64,000 nt of DNA from Bacteroidales bacterium. GTDB lineage: Bacteria > Bacteroidota > Bacteroidia > Bacteroidales > F082. A program made the position numbers and the translations under genes. Location: the NCBI GenBank assembly GCA_028704385.1, contig JAQVLA010000012.1, forward strand, positions 36,732 to 100,731, given 5' to 3'. This document shows positions 18,056 through 27,187 of the stretch, piece by piece. The notes under the pieces are model-generated. The model saw nothing but the letters and a program-made list of their open reading frames with translations. It made no database searches and had not been told where the DNA came from. Each line of letters starts with the position of its first letter. The stretch's first letter is position 1.

Positions 18056-19711
18056 ATGTTGCAAAAACTTCTCGTTTCAAATTATGCTTTGATCGAAAAG
18101 CTGGAGATAGATTTTAAGTCTGGTTTTACTGTAATAACAGGTGAAACAGGAGCAGGGAAATCTATATTGCTTGGAGCGCTGGGTTTGGTTGTTGGCAGGC
18201 GTACTGATGTATCCGTTTTAGCCGATGTCAATAAAAAATGTGTTGTGGAAGCCGGATTTCTGCTTGCAGATGACAGCCTGAAACCGCTCTTTGAGATCTA
18301 TTTACTGGATTATGAACAGGAGTGCCTGCTACGTCGCGAAATAAGTCCGAATGGAAAATCAAGGGCCTTTGTAAACGATACTCCTGTTAATCTGCAACAG
18401 CTTAAACAAATCGGTTCTCAGTTGATTGATATTCATGCGCAACATGATTCACTGCTACTTACCGATCAGACGTATCAACTTGGCGTGCTGGATGCCTTGT
18501 TGAAGGATCAGAGCATACTGTCGCGCTATCGTACGAAATATCAATATTTTTTGCAGCTACGAAAAGAGATTGATCAACTTCAGTCTAATCAGCTTCGATA
18601 CGATAGCGAAGTGGATTTTATTCGTTTCCAACTTGCCGAATTTGCTAAAGCTGCTCTTAAACCTGATGAATTTCAAGAGTTGGAGCAAAAACTTCACCTG
18701 CTCTCACATAGTGAGGAAATCAAAGCTTCACTATTCGCAGCAAACCAAATTTTACAGCATTCGGACGTCACTGTTTTACAACAAATCAATCATTTGCAAC
18801 AACTGTTGAATCGCCTGTCAAACTTTCTCCCTGAGGCTAATGAGTTGAGTAGCAGAGTGTCGGACATACAGATTGAATTAAAGGATATTAGCTTTGAACT
18901 GGCTCGTCTTGAAGATCAAAGTTTTTTTGATCCACAGGAATTGATTGCTTGCCAGGAAAGGCTCGATTTGATTAATCACCTGATGCACAAGCATCATGTG
19001 CACGACTATGATTCTTTGCTACAGACACATAATACTTTGGAAGCTGAGTTGAATCAAATGGACTTTGATAAAGATAAACTGGAATCCAAACGACTTGAAT
19101 ACAAAAAGATAGAAGCTGATCTATTCAAAATTGCCAATGATTTGCATAACAGCAGACTAGCTGTCGCAAAACCTTTTGGGCAGGAGGTTACCAAAGTGCT
19201 GCATGAACTTGGTATGCCACATGCTATATTTTATTTGCAATGCAGAAATACTGAGAAGCTACATCCTGACGGGCATACAGCGGTTGACTTTTTGTTTACG
19301 GCCAGCAAAGGTATCGAAGTGGCAGAAATGAGTAAGATTGCTTCGGGAGGTGAGTTGTCGCGCCTGATGCTTGCCCTTAAGCATAAATTATCGCATACCG
19401 GAATGATTCCGACCTTGATTTTTGATGAAATTGACACCGGTGTATCCGGAGAGATAGCTGCTAAATTAGCTAAAGTGTTGAAGCAGATGTCACAAGGGAT
19501 TCAATTGATTAGTATTACTCATTTACCACAGATCGCAGCCAGGGCTGATCATCATTTTCACGTTTACAAACAGGAGGAAACTGAAAGGGCGCAGTCTGTG
19601 ATAAAAACACTTTCGACAGAAGAACGTTATAGGGAAGTGGCCAAAATGCTTAGCAGTGATAACGTTACAACCGCAGCACTTAAAGCAGCAAAAGAGCTTT
19701 TTGATTCGTAA
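18056..19711 (+). CDS. recN: DNA repair protein RecN
   Basis: SMC-like ATPase for recombinational repair of double-strand breaks, 551 residues, full length. Walker A is GETGAGKS near residue 30. A long coiled-coil middle follows, then the ABC signature SGGELSRLMLALK, Walker B LIFDEIDTGVSG and the D-loop/H-switch SITHLPQIAARADHHF. N-terminus LLVSNYALIEKLEIDF is the family standard. It follows DUF4835 with a 51-nt gap carrying a good -7 box. Confidence 0.95.
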   Translation: MLQKLLVSNYALIEKLEIDFKSGFTVITGETGAGKSILLGALGLVVGRRTDVSVLADVNKKCVVEAGFLLADDSLKPLFEIYLLDYEQECLLRREISPNGKSRAFVNDTPVNLQQLKQIGSQLIDIHAQHDSLLLTDQTYQLGVLDALLKDQSILSRYRTKYQYFLQLRKEIDQLQSNQLRYDSEVDFIRFQLAEFAKAALKPDEFQELEQKLHLLSHSEEIKASLFAANQILQHSDVTVLQQINHLQQLLNRLSNFLPEANELSSRVSDIQIELKDISFELARLEDQSFFDPQELIACQERLDLINHLMHKHHVHDYDSLLQTHNTLEAELNQMDFDKDKLESKRLEYKKIEADLFKIANDLHNSRLAVAKPFGQEVTKVLHELGMPHAIFYLQCRNTEKLHPDGHTAVDFLFTASKGIEVAEMSKIASGGELSRLMLALKHKLSHTGMIPTLIFDEIDTGVSGEIAAKLAKVLKQMSQGIQLISITHLPQIAARADHHFHVYKQEETERAQSVIKTLSTEERYREVAKMLSSDNVTTAALKAAKELFDS

Positions 19712-19830
19712 AGATCTGGTTGATTAATTCTTAATTTACAGAATAACAGATTGATATGTGCAAATTATTTACATATATTCATTTGATTTATGCATTTACG
19801 GTCTTAAAAGCGGTTAATAAAAATTTCAAT

Positions 19831-19838
19831 TATCTTTG
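19831..19838 (+). promoter_or_regulatory. -7 box for fabI
   Basis: TATCTTTG is an exact match to TAnnTTTG, 29 nt upstream of the fabI ATG. No convincing -33 element is seen. It makes fabI a separate transcription unit from recN. Confidence 0.5.
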
Positions 19839-19867
19839 CCCGTTTATAAATTTGAAAAAATACCATT

Positions 19868-20725
19868 ATGGCCTACAATCTTTTAAAAGGAAAAAAAGGA
19901 ATTATTTTTGGTGCTTTGGACAGCAAGTCTATTGCCTGGAAGGTAGCCGAGAGGGCTTATGAAGAAGGAGCCGTTTTTACGCTTAGTAATACACCCACTG
20001 CCTTACGTTTTGGCGAACTTGATGAGTTGGCAGAAAAAACCAATTCAACAGTAATTCCGGCAGACGCTACTTCAGTTGAAGATCTTAAGAATGTTTTTGA
20101 GCAAAGTATGAAGGTGTTGGATGGAAAAGTAGATTTTGTGCTACATTCAATCGGGATGTCGCTTAACGTGCGTAAGAAGCGTGTTTACAGCGATTTGGAT
20201 TATAACTTTCTTAATAAAACACTGGATATTTCAGCAATATCATTTCATAAAATGCTGCAACTTGCCTTTAAGATGGATGCCATTAATGAGTGGGGATCCG
20301 TTGTTGGATTATCCTATGTAGCAGCACAACGAACGCACTATGGTTACAACGATATGGCAGATGCCAAGGCCTTGCTTGAATCTATTGCACGCAGCTTTGG
20401 ATATATTTATGGCCGTGATCGTAAGATCAGGGTTAATACCATCTCACAATCGCCTACCATGACAACGGCCGGAAGCGGCGTAAAAGGCATTGACGGCTTG
20501 ATGGATTTTACCAATCGCATGTCGCCACTTGGCAATGCTAATGCAGAGGAATGTGCCGATTATTGCATTACCTTATTTTCTGATCTCACACGTAAAGTTA
20601 CAATGCAAAACCTCTTCCACGATGGAGGATTCTCAAGTATGGGTATGAGCTGGAAGGCGATGGAGATGTATAACAAGAGCTTTAATTGTGATTGCAACGT
20701 AGATAAAGATATTGTGATGGATTAA
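19868..20725 (+). CDS. fabI: enoyl-ACP reductase (NADH), FabI
   Basis: Short-chain dehydrogenase that carries out the last reduction of fatty acid elongation, 285 residues. The start LLKGKKGIIFGALDSKSIAW contains the divergent FabI nucleotide-binding loop. The catalytic pair is in LSYVAAQRTHYGYNDMADAK (Tyr-x6-Lys at the end). The substrate loop region TISQSPTMTTAGSGV is present. It lies alone between recN and a sensor kinase. The plain FabI form is the usual one in Bacteroidota and the target class of triclosan. Confidence 0.93.
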   Translation: MAYNLLKGKKGIIFGALDSKSIAWKVAERAYEEGAVFTLSNTPTALRFGELDELAEKTNSTVIPADATSVEDLKNVFEQSMKVLDGKVDFVLHSIGMSLNVRKKRVYSDLDYNFLNKTLDISAISFHKMLQLAFKMDAINEWGSVVGLSYVAAQRTHYGYNDMADAKALLESIARSFGYIYGRDRKIRVNTISQSPTMTTAGSGVKGIDGLMDFTNRMSPLGNANAEECADYCITLFSDLTRKVTMQNLFHDGGFSSMGMSWKAMEMYNKSFNCDCNVDKDIVMD

Positions 20726-20772
20726 GCATCATGTTCAAAAAAAAGCTTACTTTGTAGCGATATTTGCTACAG

Positions 20773-21843
20773 ATGAAGCGGATTGTCCCATTCTTGTTTT
20801 TTATCGCTTGTATTGCTTCGGTTCATGGAATCGAAGAAAATGTTGTGAATACAAGGATCCCGCCACAATGGGAGTTTCAACAGGATGTTTTTGCCAGTTT
20901 CAGCGCCTTTTCACCGCTCAACGAACATGATATTGGAGTGGTATATGATATCATTCAGGATCGTACCGGTTTTGTGTGGCTGGCAGGCGAAAAAGGACTT
21001 GGACGTTTTGATGGTTACGAGTTTCGGGTTTATCATGCAGATTCGTTGGAGGGCAGCCTTCATGGTAATCTGATCAGCAACCTGGCAGTGGATGAGCAGG
21101 GATGTTTGTGGGTAGGTCATGCTGCCGGAATCTCTGTTTATCATGAGAACAATAATACATTTCGTTCGGTTTTTGGTGCTTTTGAAAGTGGAAATGTTAT
21201 TACTGACAGTAACTATGTACGTGCTCTCATACTCGATGGGGATTCACTCATTTGGTTCGAAACTGCGGATGGCTGGTTGAATCAATATCATCGTAGGACG
21301 GAAACAATCAGAAAAATTCATAGGCATCAGACCGTATCACAGCTTTATTATCGCTATCATGCCATTTTAAAGGATAAGGATGGTGATTTGTTTGTAGGTG
21401 CACGCGGCATTCCGCCGATGTACTATGATAAAGTAGGTAAGCGGTTTCACACCCTGCCTGTCGATCCTAAAGAAATACCCGGAACAAAACGAGAGCCTGA
21501 TGTTTCAGTTTTATTTGCAGATAAGCCAGGCTTTGTCTGGGTTGGAGGTTTAGAAGGTATTTATCTTTACGAAAAAGCCAGGAATTATCTTCATAAATAT
21601 AAATCCGGAACAATCTATGACATGATAAGGTCAAGGGATGGAGATTATTGGCTGGGAAGTGGTAATGGTGCGTATCGGATTAATCCTCAAACAGGTAAGG
21701 GAACAATTTATCGGCTGAACAACAATGATCCCCGATCGCTCGGCGGCGAAAGAATTTTTGATGTATTGAAGATAGAAGTGGCCGTATCTGGCTGTCACAT
21801 GAGAATGGTGTTTCAACATTTCAACCACTCAAACCTGGCATAA
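20773..21843 (+). CDS. 5' part of a frameshifted two-component hybrid sensor (Reg_prop beta-propeller)
   Basis: N-terminal part of a periplasmic sensor that continues in another frame at 21867-23918. ATG 20773 follows the TTG at the head of the open frame and opens a signal peptide (VPFLFFIACIASVHG). Regulator-propeller repeats follow, for example IIQDRTGFVWLAGEKGLGRFDG and LAVDEQGCLWVGHAAGISVY. The last 25 or so residues are out of frame: the other frame reads EDRSGRIWLSHENGV, a proper propeller strand, from about 21768. A one-base loss between 21763 and 21770 explains it. Whole gene would be about 1,050 residues. Confidence 0.8.
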   Translation: MKRIVPFLFFIACIASVHGIEENVVNTRIPPQWEFQQDVFASFSAFSPLNEHDIGVVYDIIQDRTGFVWLAGEKGLGRFDGYEFRVYHADSLEGSLHGNLISNLAVDEQGCLWVGHAAGISVYHENNNTFRSVFGAFESGNVITDSNYVRALILDGDSLIWFETADGWLNQYHRRTETIRKIHRHQTVSQLYYRYHAILKDKDGDLFVGARGIPPMYYDKVGKRFHTLPVDPKEIPGTKREPDVSVLFADKPGFVWVGGLEGIYLYEKARNYLHKYKSGTIYDMIRSRDGDYWLGSGNGAYRINPQTGKGTIYRLNNNDPRSLGGERIFDVLKIEVAVSGCHMRMVFQHFNHSNLA

Positions 21844-21866
21844 AATATCTTTTTCATATTCCGGGT

Positions 21867-23918
21867 TTGGAGCAAACTCCGGCCTCCAGCCGGATAACCA
21901 GCCTGGCTCGTAAAAGTGATGATGAACTATGGATAGGTACCGCTGATGGGGGTCTTGATGCGATGAATATTGAAACTTTTGAATTCAAGCATTTTACACC
22001 CACAACAAATCCCGGCATTCTATCAGTGCATGTACGAACTTTGAAGAATCATCCTGATGGAAGCTTGTATATTGGTTTTTGGGAGGGAAAAGGTTTCGGA
22101 CGAATGGCAAAAGGCAGTAATGTTTTCGAACATTTCAGTTATGATCCGACAAGTTTCAAAAAGGATTGGTATAATGATTTTGAATTTACTCAGCAGGGTG
22201 ATGTCTATCTGGGTTTCTGGGGAGGGCCGGGTTTAACCTTATTTAGGCATAAATCGGGAGTGTTTGGAACTGAACTGGCCGGTCAAATGCCTGATCCTTA
22301 CTATGATAGGTTAATCAATGCTTTGGCTAAATCCAACGATGGAAAAGTATGGATAGCCACAACACAATCGGGTGTAGTATGTTATAATGAGATGAACAAG
22401 CAATCCACTACTTATTTTGAAGAAAAGCGTAATGGAGGTGGTATCGATGAAAAGCAAATTTATGATGTGGCTCTCGATTTTCAAGGTAACATCTGGGCAT
22501 GTGGAAGTCAGTTGTACTTGTATGATTCGCACAAGGATTGCTTTGTAAAACAGTCGCTTGGACTGAATTTGAAGTTCATGGAAATTTTTCGCATACATCC
22601 GGTACGAAACGGAAATCTTTGGTTGCTAACTTTAAAAGGACTTATGCGGTTTGATCCGGAAAGGAACTGGCTAACTGATTTTAGCTCACATGTGCGTCTT
22701 AGTTTTAAATTTAACCAGGCGGCCGCACTTCAATGGGATGAGGACGTGATGATTTTGGGTGGATCAAACGGCTTTGCCATGATAGAGAATGATAAACTGG
22801 GATTTCTTCATGCTTTTCCGAAGGTTTTCCTTACACATCTGGATGTGTTTAATGAAACTTTTATTCCACTTCTCGCAAAACTGGAAGAAGTTAACCTGGC
22901 GCACAACCAGAATTTCTTTGCTATTCATTTTGGCACCGATCGCTGGGAAAAAGATCAGCCCTATACCTATTTTACTAAACTCGAAGGATTCGACAACGAT
23001 TGGCGAATGATTATGCCACAGCAAAAATCGATGTATTTTACCAATGTACCGGCGGGCACTTATATATTTAAAATGCGCACTGGCGATGCCTATGGCAATA
23101 AAAGTGATCAGGAGGCTCGGCTGGTAATCCATATCAAAGCAGCATGGTGGAAGCAGTGGTGGTTTTTTACTGCAGCAGCGATGCTAATTGTCGGATTTTT
23201 TGGTTTTTTGTGGTATCTGAGAATACGTGACGAAAAAATGAAATGGCAGAATACAGATCTGAATCAGCAGTTGCTGCGATTACAAATGAATCCTCATTTT
23301 ATTTTTAATTCGCTCACTTCTATACAAAATTATATTTATAGCAATCAAACTCATCTTGCAGGACAATACCTGTCTGACTTTGCCAGACTCATCAGGCTTA
23401 TCCTCGAAAACAGCCGACACGAATCTATTTCCCTTGATAAAGAGATTGAAACCATCAAATTATATATGAATCTTCAACAATTACGCTTTACCGGGAAAAT
23501 AGATTTTAGTATAAAGGTTGATCCTGATATTGATACTGAAGTAACTTATGTTCCCCCGATGATGGCTCAACCATTTTTGGAAAATGCAATTGAGCACGGG
23601 ATTAAAAACAATAATAAAGATGGTGTGATTGAGGTATGTTATCAATTGATTGGCTCCCGAATCCGTTTCGAGGTAAGAGATAATGGTATTGGAATAGTGG
23701 CTTCAAAAAAGTTTGTTCAAGACAGCCAGTCTATAAAAAAGGAATCCCTTTCAATTAAAATTTGCAGGGAAAGGCTACAACTATTGGAACGCAAAACAAA
23801 AAGAAAAATTCCCTTTCTTCTGGATGAGATAATCGAAGATGGTCAGGTTAAAGGAACCCGTGTAGCGTTTGAAGTTCCTTTAAAAGGTAGTTTTTTAAGT
23901 AAAAAGTTAAAAACATGA
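21867..23918 (+). CDS. 3' part of the frameshifted sensor: propeller, Y_Y_Y, TM and LytS-type kinase
   Basis: Continuation of the sensor that begins at 20773; the frame is open from about 21768, so the ATG at 21867 is only formal. It holds more Reg_prop repeats (SDDELWIGTADGGLDAMN), a Y_Y_Y domain (YFTKLEGFDNDWRMI to AGTYIFKMRTGDAYGN), one TM helix (WFFTAAAMLIVGFFGFLWYL), a His_kinase domain with phospho-His in LQMNPHFIFNSLTSIQNYI, and a HATPase (QPFLENAIEHGIKNN). It has no HisKA dimerisation domain, as expected for the LytS class. The LytTR regulator overlaps its 3' end. Confidence 0.85.
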   Translation: MEQTPASSRITSLARKSDDELWIGTADGGLDAMNIETFEFKHFTPTTNPGILSVHVRTLKNHPDGSLYIGFWEGKGFGRMAKGSNVFEHFSYDPTSFKKDWYNDFEFTQQGDVYLGFWGGPGLTLFRHKSGVFGTELAGQMPDPYYDRLINALAKSNDGKVWIATTQSGVVCYNEMNKQSTTYFEEKRNGGGIDEKQIYDVALDFQGNIWACGSQLYLYDSHKDCFVKQSLGLNLKFMEIFRIHPVRNGNLWLLTLKGLMRFDPERNWLTDFSSHVRLSFKFNQAAALQWDEDVMILGGSNGFAMIENDKLGFLHAFPKVFLTHLDVFNETFIPLLAKLEEVNLAHNQNFFAIHFGTDRWEKDQPYTYFTKLEGFDNDWRMIMPQQKSMYFTNVPAGTYIFKMRTGDAYGNKSDQEARLVIHIKAAWWKQWWFFTAAAMLIVGFFGFLWYLRIRDEKMKWQNTDLNQQLLRLQMNPHFIFNSLTSIQNYIYSNQTHLAGQYLSDFARLIRLILENSRHESISLDKEIETIKLYMNLQQLRFTGKIDFSIKVDPDIDTEVTYVPPMMAQPFLENAIEHGIKNNNKDGVIEVCYQLIGSRIRFEVRDNGIGIVASKKFVQDSQSIKKESLSIKICRERLQLLERKTKRKIPFLLDEIIEDGQVKGTRVAFEVPLKGSFLSKKLKT

Positions 23919-24667
23919 GTATTAAAGCTATCATTGTTGACGATGAAGCAAACGCCCGGCAGGTGTTGTTGAATATGCTGCAATATTATTGTAAAGATAT
24001 TGCTGTGGTGGGGCAGGCAGATAGCGTTGCAACAGCTTACGAGCTTATAATGGAGCAAAATCCGGAGGTGATATTTTTGGACATAAAAATGCCCGGAGAG
24101 AATGGTTTTGAGTTGATTAAGAAATTCAAAGCCATTCCATTTAAGATAATTTTTGTAACGGCATTTGATCATTTTGCCTTAAGAGCGATCAAGTTGAGTG
24201 CTGTAGATTACTTGCTCAAACCGGTTAGTCCCAGAGAGTTAATCCGTTCGGTAGCCAAGCTTGAGCAACAACTGGATGTTGAGGATCAATATGAAAAGCA
24301 ATTGGAGACCCTGGAGGATAATCTTGAATCAGATAAAACCACAAAGAAGATCATTCTCAACACATCCACCACCATGCATGTTGTTAAGATTGATGAAGTG
24401 ATACGTTGCGAAGCAGATGAGAATTATACACATGTCATCAGGGCAGACGGCAAAACTTTATTGGTTTCAAAAACCCTGAAAGAATTTGAAGATTTGTTAA
24501 GTCCATATGGTTTTTGTCGGGTTCATCAATCGCATCTGATCAATCTGAATCATGTGGTCACTTATGAAAAAAGCGGGAACATGGTTTTTCTTTCTACAAA
24601 GGAGCATGTACCGGTTTCGAGCCGTCGTAAAGAGTATTTTCTTTCATCGCTGCAGCAATATATTTAA
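23915..24667 (+). CDS. LytTR-family response regulator
   Basis: Cytoplasmic transcription factor, 250 residues: receiver domain (IVDDEANARQVLL, phospho-Asp in IFLDIKMPG, conserved Thr in FVTAFDHFA, Lys in DYLLKPV) followed by a LytTR DNA-binding domain (about residues 145-250, RVHQSHLINLNHVV). Its ATG overlaps the kinase stop by 4 nt, so they form a cognate pair. Targets are not visible; the two small lipoproteins just downstream are possible candidates. If the kinase is dead, this regulator may be orphaned. Confidence 0.9.
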   Translation: MSIKAIIVDDEANARQVLLNMLQYYCKDIAVVGQADSVATAYELIMEQNPEVIFLDIKMPGENGFELIKKFKAIPFKIIFVTAFDHFALRAIKLSAVDYLLKPVSPRELIRSVAKLEQQLDVEDQYEKQLETLEDNLESDKTTKKIILNTSTTMHVVKIDEVIRCEADENYTHVIRADGKTLLVSKTLKEFEDLLSPYGFCRVHQSHLINLNHVVTYEKSGNMVFLSTKEHVPVSSRRKEYFLSSLQQYI

Positions 24668-24791
24668 TTTCAGATAATCAACCAATCGCTACACTTAATA
24701 AAAAAACCTTGTCATTGATCAAATTGATTTGATTAAGGGTTTCGTACAACACTATTTTGCAGCAGTATGTAACCCCTTAAATTAATTTACA

Positions 24792-25208
24792 ATGAAAACA
24801 AAAAATGTACTCATTGCCTTAGGCACATTGATGATGTTTGTGATGTTTACAACAACATCATGCAAGAAAAAAAGTTCGGATCCGGAACCGCCGCCAACAC
24901 CCTACAATCCGGTTTTTTCCTCTACCTCAATTGCAATTGATGCAACAACCATTGATTTTTACATCACCTGTACATCAGATGATTATGAATTGATCAAGGT
25001 TGAAGTAAAATCACCCGGTGCACTGCAGGATGATATCTATATGGGAAATGGTATGTTATTGATTCGTAATGAGCCAATTACATTTCCAAACTACTTTGTA
25101 CGAACAAGTGGTACCTGGACCTTTATTGTCACCGGAACGATCAAGAGTGGTACACACATAGGTGAGTCTTTTACAGCTACAACCAGTGTTACGGTAACCG
25201 GAAAGTAA
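24792..25208 (+). CDS. small lipoprotein of unknown function
   Basis: 138 residues. The lipoprotein signal ends at TTSC (about residue 24), followed by Lys-rich and Pro-rich linker and a beta-sandwich-like part with alternating Thr/Val strands (TWTFIVTGTIKSGTHIG, TTSVTVTGK). No enzymatic motif is seen. It lies 124 nt after the LytTR gene; a second small lipoprotein follows 40 nt later. Expression in response to the two-component pair is a guess from position. Confidence 0.7.
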   Translation: MKTKNVLIALGTLMMFVMFTTTSCKKKSSDPEPPPTPYNPVFSSTSIAIDATTIDFYITCTSDDYELIKVEVKSPGALQDDIYMGNGMLLIRNEPITFPNYFVRTSGTWTFIVTGTIKSGTHIGESFTATTSVTVTGK

Positions 25209-25248
25209 AGCGCTGATCTATTGATTGTTTTGCTAAACATCAACGACA

Positions 25249-25707
25249 ATGAACCACAGAGCTTTGCTATTTATTGTGATGTTTTGTTTAATAGCTACAG
25301 GCTGTAATCAAAACCAAACAACAGATACGGCTGATTGTGATGAAGTATTTTTTATGAGTCTTGATGATTTCAGTAGCAAAACAATGTGTACCAGCAATCT
25401 TGATACCTATGTATTAGGTAAAGACGGATTGAATTTGAAAGTAATGAAGGATGAACTCGCCGGAAAAGTGATATTCGAGCTTTTGCTTAATTCCTGGTCA
25501 GGTCCGGGCGAATATAAGCTGGGAGGAAACTCCAATACATGTGAGTTGATCGTTCAAGGTGCTACAGATGAATTTTACAAATGTACCTCAGGAAATATCC
25601 TCGTAACAGAAGCCACTTCAAACAAACTGGAAGCTAACTTTTCAATCGTTATCGAAGGATTTTATAACAAAAAGGTCATTCACGCCCGAGGAGGGGTACA
25701 TTTGTAG
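25249..25707 (+). CDS. small lipoprotein of unknown function
   Basis: 152 residues. The signal peptide ends at ATGC (about residue 19). The mature part has several Cys (CDEVFF, TMCTS, NTCEL, YKCTS) that may form disulfides, and beta-rich strands (KVIFELLLNSW, EANFSIVIEGFY). Not recognised. It is probably co-transcribed with the lipoprotein gene before it; a hairpin at 25731-25755 closes the unit. Confidence 0.7.
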   Translation: MNHRALLFIVMFCLIATGCNQNQTTDTADCDEVFFMSLDDFSSKTMCTSNLDTYVLGKDGLNLKVMKDELAGKVIFELLLNSWSGPGEYKLGGNSNTCELIVQGATDEFYKCTSGNILVTEATSNKLEANFSIVIEGFYNKKVIHARGGVHL

Positions 25708-25730
25708 TTTTCTCGTTTGATGTGATCAGT

Positions 25731-25755
25731 AAGGCCGGCTGTTTGTGCCGGCTTT
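25731..25755. terminator. GC-rich hairpin between convergent genes
   Basis: AAGGCCGGC and GCCGGCTTT form a 9-pair stem (one G-T) with a 7-nt loop. It lies between the lipoprotein stop (25707) and the convergent TIGR02757 stop (25762). U-runs are short on both sides, so it may terminate weakly in both directions. Confidence 0.6.
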
Positions 25756-25761
25756 GCTGGT

Positions 25762-26532
25762 TTATAAAGAATCCAATTGCTTCTCCATGCTAAGCATAAA
25801 TAAGGCAAGATCATATTTTACCGGATCACATGGATCCATTTTTCGCAGTTGTATTGTAAGTTCATCAGCCGCCTTACGGTCATCTTGTTTCCGTATGAGC
25901 AATCCCAGTTTTCGTGCGGCTTTTCCGGTATGCAGATCAAGTGGGCAAATCAAATCTTTCGTTGAAATACTCTTCCATATCCCAAAATCAATGCCAGTTT
26001 CATCTTTGCGCACCATCCACCGCAAAAACATATTGAACCGTTTGGCCGATGATCCTTTATTGGGATTGGCCAGGTGTTTTTCGGTTCTTTTTTCATGTGG
26101 AAACTTTAGTAAGGATTCTCTGGCAAATACAATTGCTTCCCAGATGCCACCATTTTTGTAAGCGTTCGAAAAAATCACTTCCAGTCCGCCTGAATGTCGG
26201 TAAATCATTGCCACAGCGTTTATTAGGGCATGACAATCAATTCCTTTGAAAGTGCGATACTGAAATTGTTCCAGCCTGCTGAAATCACGATCAGATGCCT
26301 GCATCACAAATTGATGAGGGGCATGATCCATCAGCTGCATCAAAAAGCCGGCACGTTCGATGATCTGACGGCGCATCCCCCATGAAAGAATTGCTGTTAA
26401 GAAGGCTGAAATTTCAATATCTTCTTTTTTGGTAAAACGATGTGGAATACTGATCGGATCATTAGCAACAAATAATTGTTCTCTGGTGATTTGAATTAAT
26501 TTAAAATCGAGTAGTGTTTTAATATTCTCCAT
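25762..26532 (-). CDS. TIGR02757/DUF2400 family protein
   Basis: About 256 residues from ATG 26532 (MENIKTLLDFKLIQI). The open frame extends to 26637, but that stretch overlaps the terminator of the upstream kor operon, so the inner start is better. Conserved segments: ANDPISIPHRFTKKEDIEI, LTAILSWGMRRQIIERAGFL, RTFKGIDCHALI, MFLRWMVRKDETGIDFGIW and CPLDLHTGKAARKLGLL. The last suggests a helix-hairpin-helix DNA-glycosylase-like fold, but function is unknown. Widespread in Bacteroidota. Confidence 0.8.
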   Translation of the reverse strand: MENIKTLLDFKLIQITREQLFVANDPISIPHRFTKKEDIEISAFLTAILSWGMRRQIIERAGFLMQLMDHAPHQFVMQASDRDFSRLEQFQYRTFKGIDCHALINAVAMIYRHSGGLEVIFSNAYKNGGIWEAIVFARESLLKFPHEKRTEKHLANPNKGSSAKRFNMFLRWMVRKDETGIDFGIWKSISTKDLICPLDLHTGKAARKLGLLIRKQDDRKAADELTIQLRKMDPCDPVKYDLALFMLSMEKQLDSL

Positions 26533-26560
26533 GGATGCAAAAGTAGCTAATGAAGAAATC

Positions 26561-26590
26561 AAAAAAGCCCTCCAAAGTTTTTTGGAAGGC
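26561..26590 (-). terminator. terminator of the kor operon
   Basis: GCCCTCCAA (26567-26575) and TTGGAAGGC (26582-26590) form a stem with one mismatch. On the minus strand six T follow. It lies 25 nt beyond the korC stop and upstream of the TIGR02757 start. Confidence 0.8.
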
Positions 26591-26614
26591 TTAAATAATG
26601 GTTTTTGGCTAAAA

Positions 26615-27169
26615 TTAGTGTAATTCCTGCACAGCAATCACATTTTTTAATCCTGCATTTATTGCATCCTCATTCAGCGGGATGAGTTTGTGATAACGTT
26701 CGGGAAGTGATTTTTTTAATCCCAGAATTACGTTCTCCATCTTAACAACAGGCTTGATTTGGAGGTAGGCACCAAGCACTACCATATTAAAAATTTTAGT
26801 ATTTCCCATTTCAGAAGCCAGGCGGGCAGCTTCGATCTGGTAAATATTTATGTCCGTTCTTTTCGGGTGGCGGGTGATACCGTTAGGGTCGTAAAGTAAA
26901 GTTCCTCCGGGACGCACACTGGTTTCAAACTTATCCATGGATTGCTGGTTAAGTATGATAGCAGAATCGAAGATAGTAAGGATGGGAGAGCTGATCCTTT
27001 CATCACTTACAATAATAGTTACGTTAGCAGTACCTCCGCGCATTTCGGGACCATATGAAGGCATCCAGCTTACTTCCTGGTTTTGCATGATGCCACTATA
27101 GGCTAAAATTTTTCCCATTGAAAGTACACCCTGGCCGCCAAATCCGGCTATGATTAATTCTTCAGTCAT
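26615..27169 (-). CDS. korC: 2-oxoacid:ferredoxin oxidoreductase gamma subunit
   Basis: 184-residue gamma subunit of the Kor/Vor-type complex that oxidises 2-oxoacids to acyl-CoA and reduces ferredoxin. Family motifs: GFGGQGVLSMGKILA at the N-terminus, SWMPSYGPEMRGGTANV and NMVVLGAYLQIKP. It is the last gene of the minus-strand order korD-korA-korB-korC, 18 nt after korB. In Bacteroidota this four-subunit form is usually annotated as 2-oxoglutarate oxidoreductase; branched-chain oxoacids are also possible. Confidence 0.92.
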   Translation of the reverse strand: MTEELIIAGFGGQGVLSMGKILAYSGIMQNQEVSWMPSYGPEMRGGTANVTIIVSDERISSPILTIFDSAIILNQQSMDKFETSVRPGGTLLYDPNGITRHPKRTDINIYQIEAARLASEMGNTKIFNMVVLGAYLQIKPVVKMENVILGLKKSLPERYHKLIPLNEDAINAGLKNVIAVQELH

Positions 27170-27187
27170 TGTTCTGATTTTTTAATT

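Noticed and set aside
24690..24750. Terminator after the LytTR gene
   Set aside because: An imperfect ATCAA/TTGAT pairing with CCTT/AGGG flanks exists, but with mismatches and no U-run; too weak to call.
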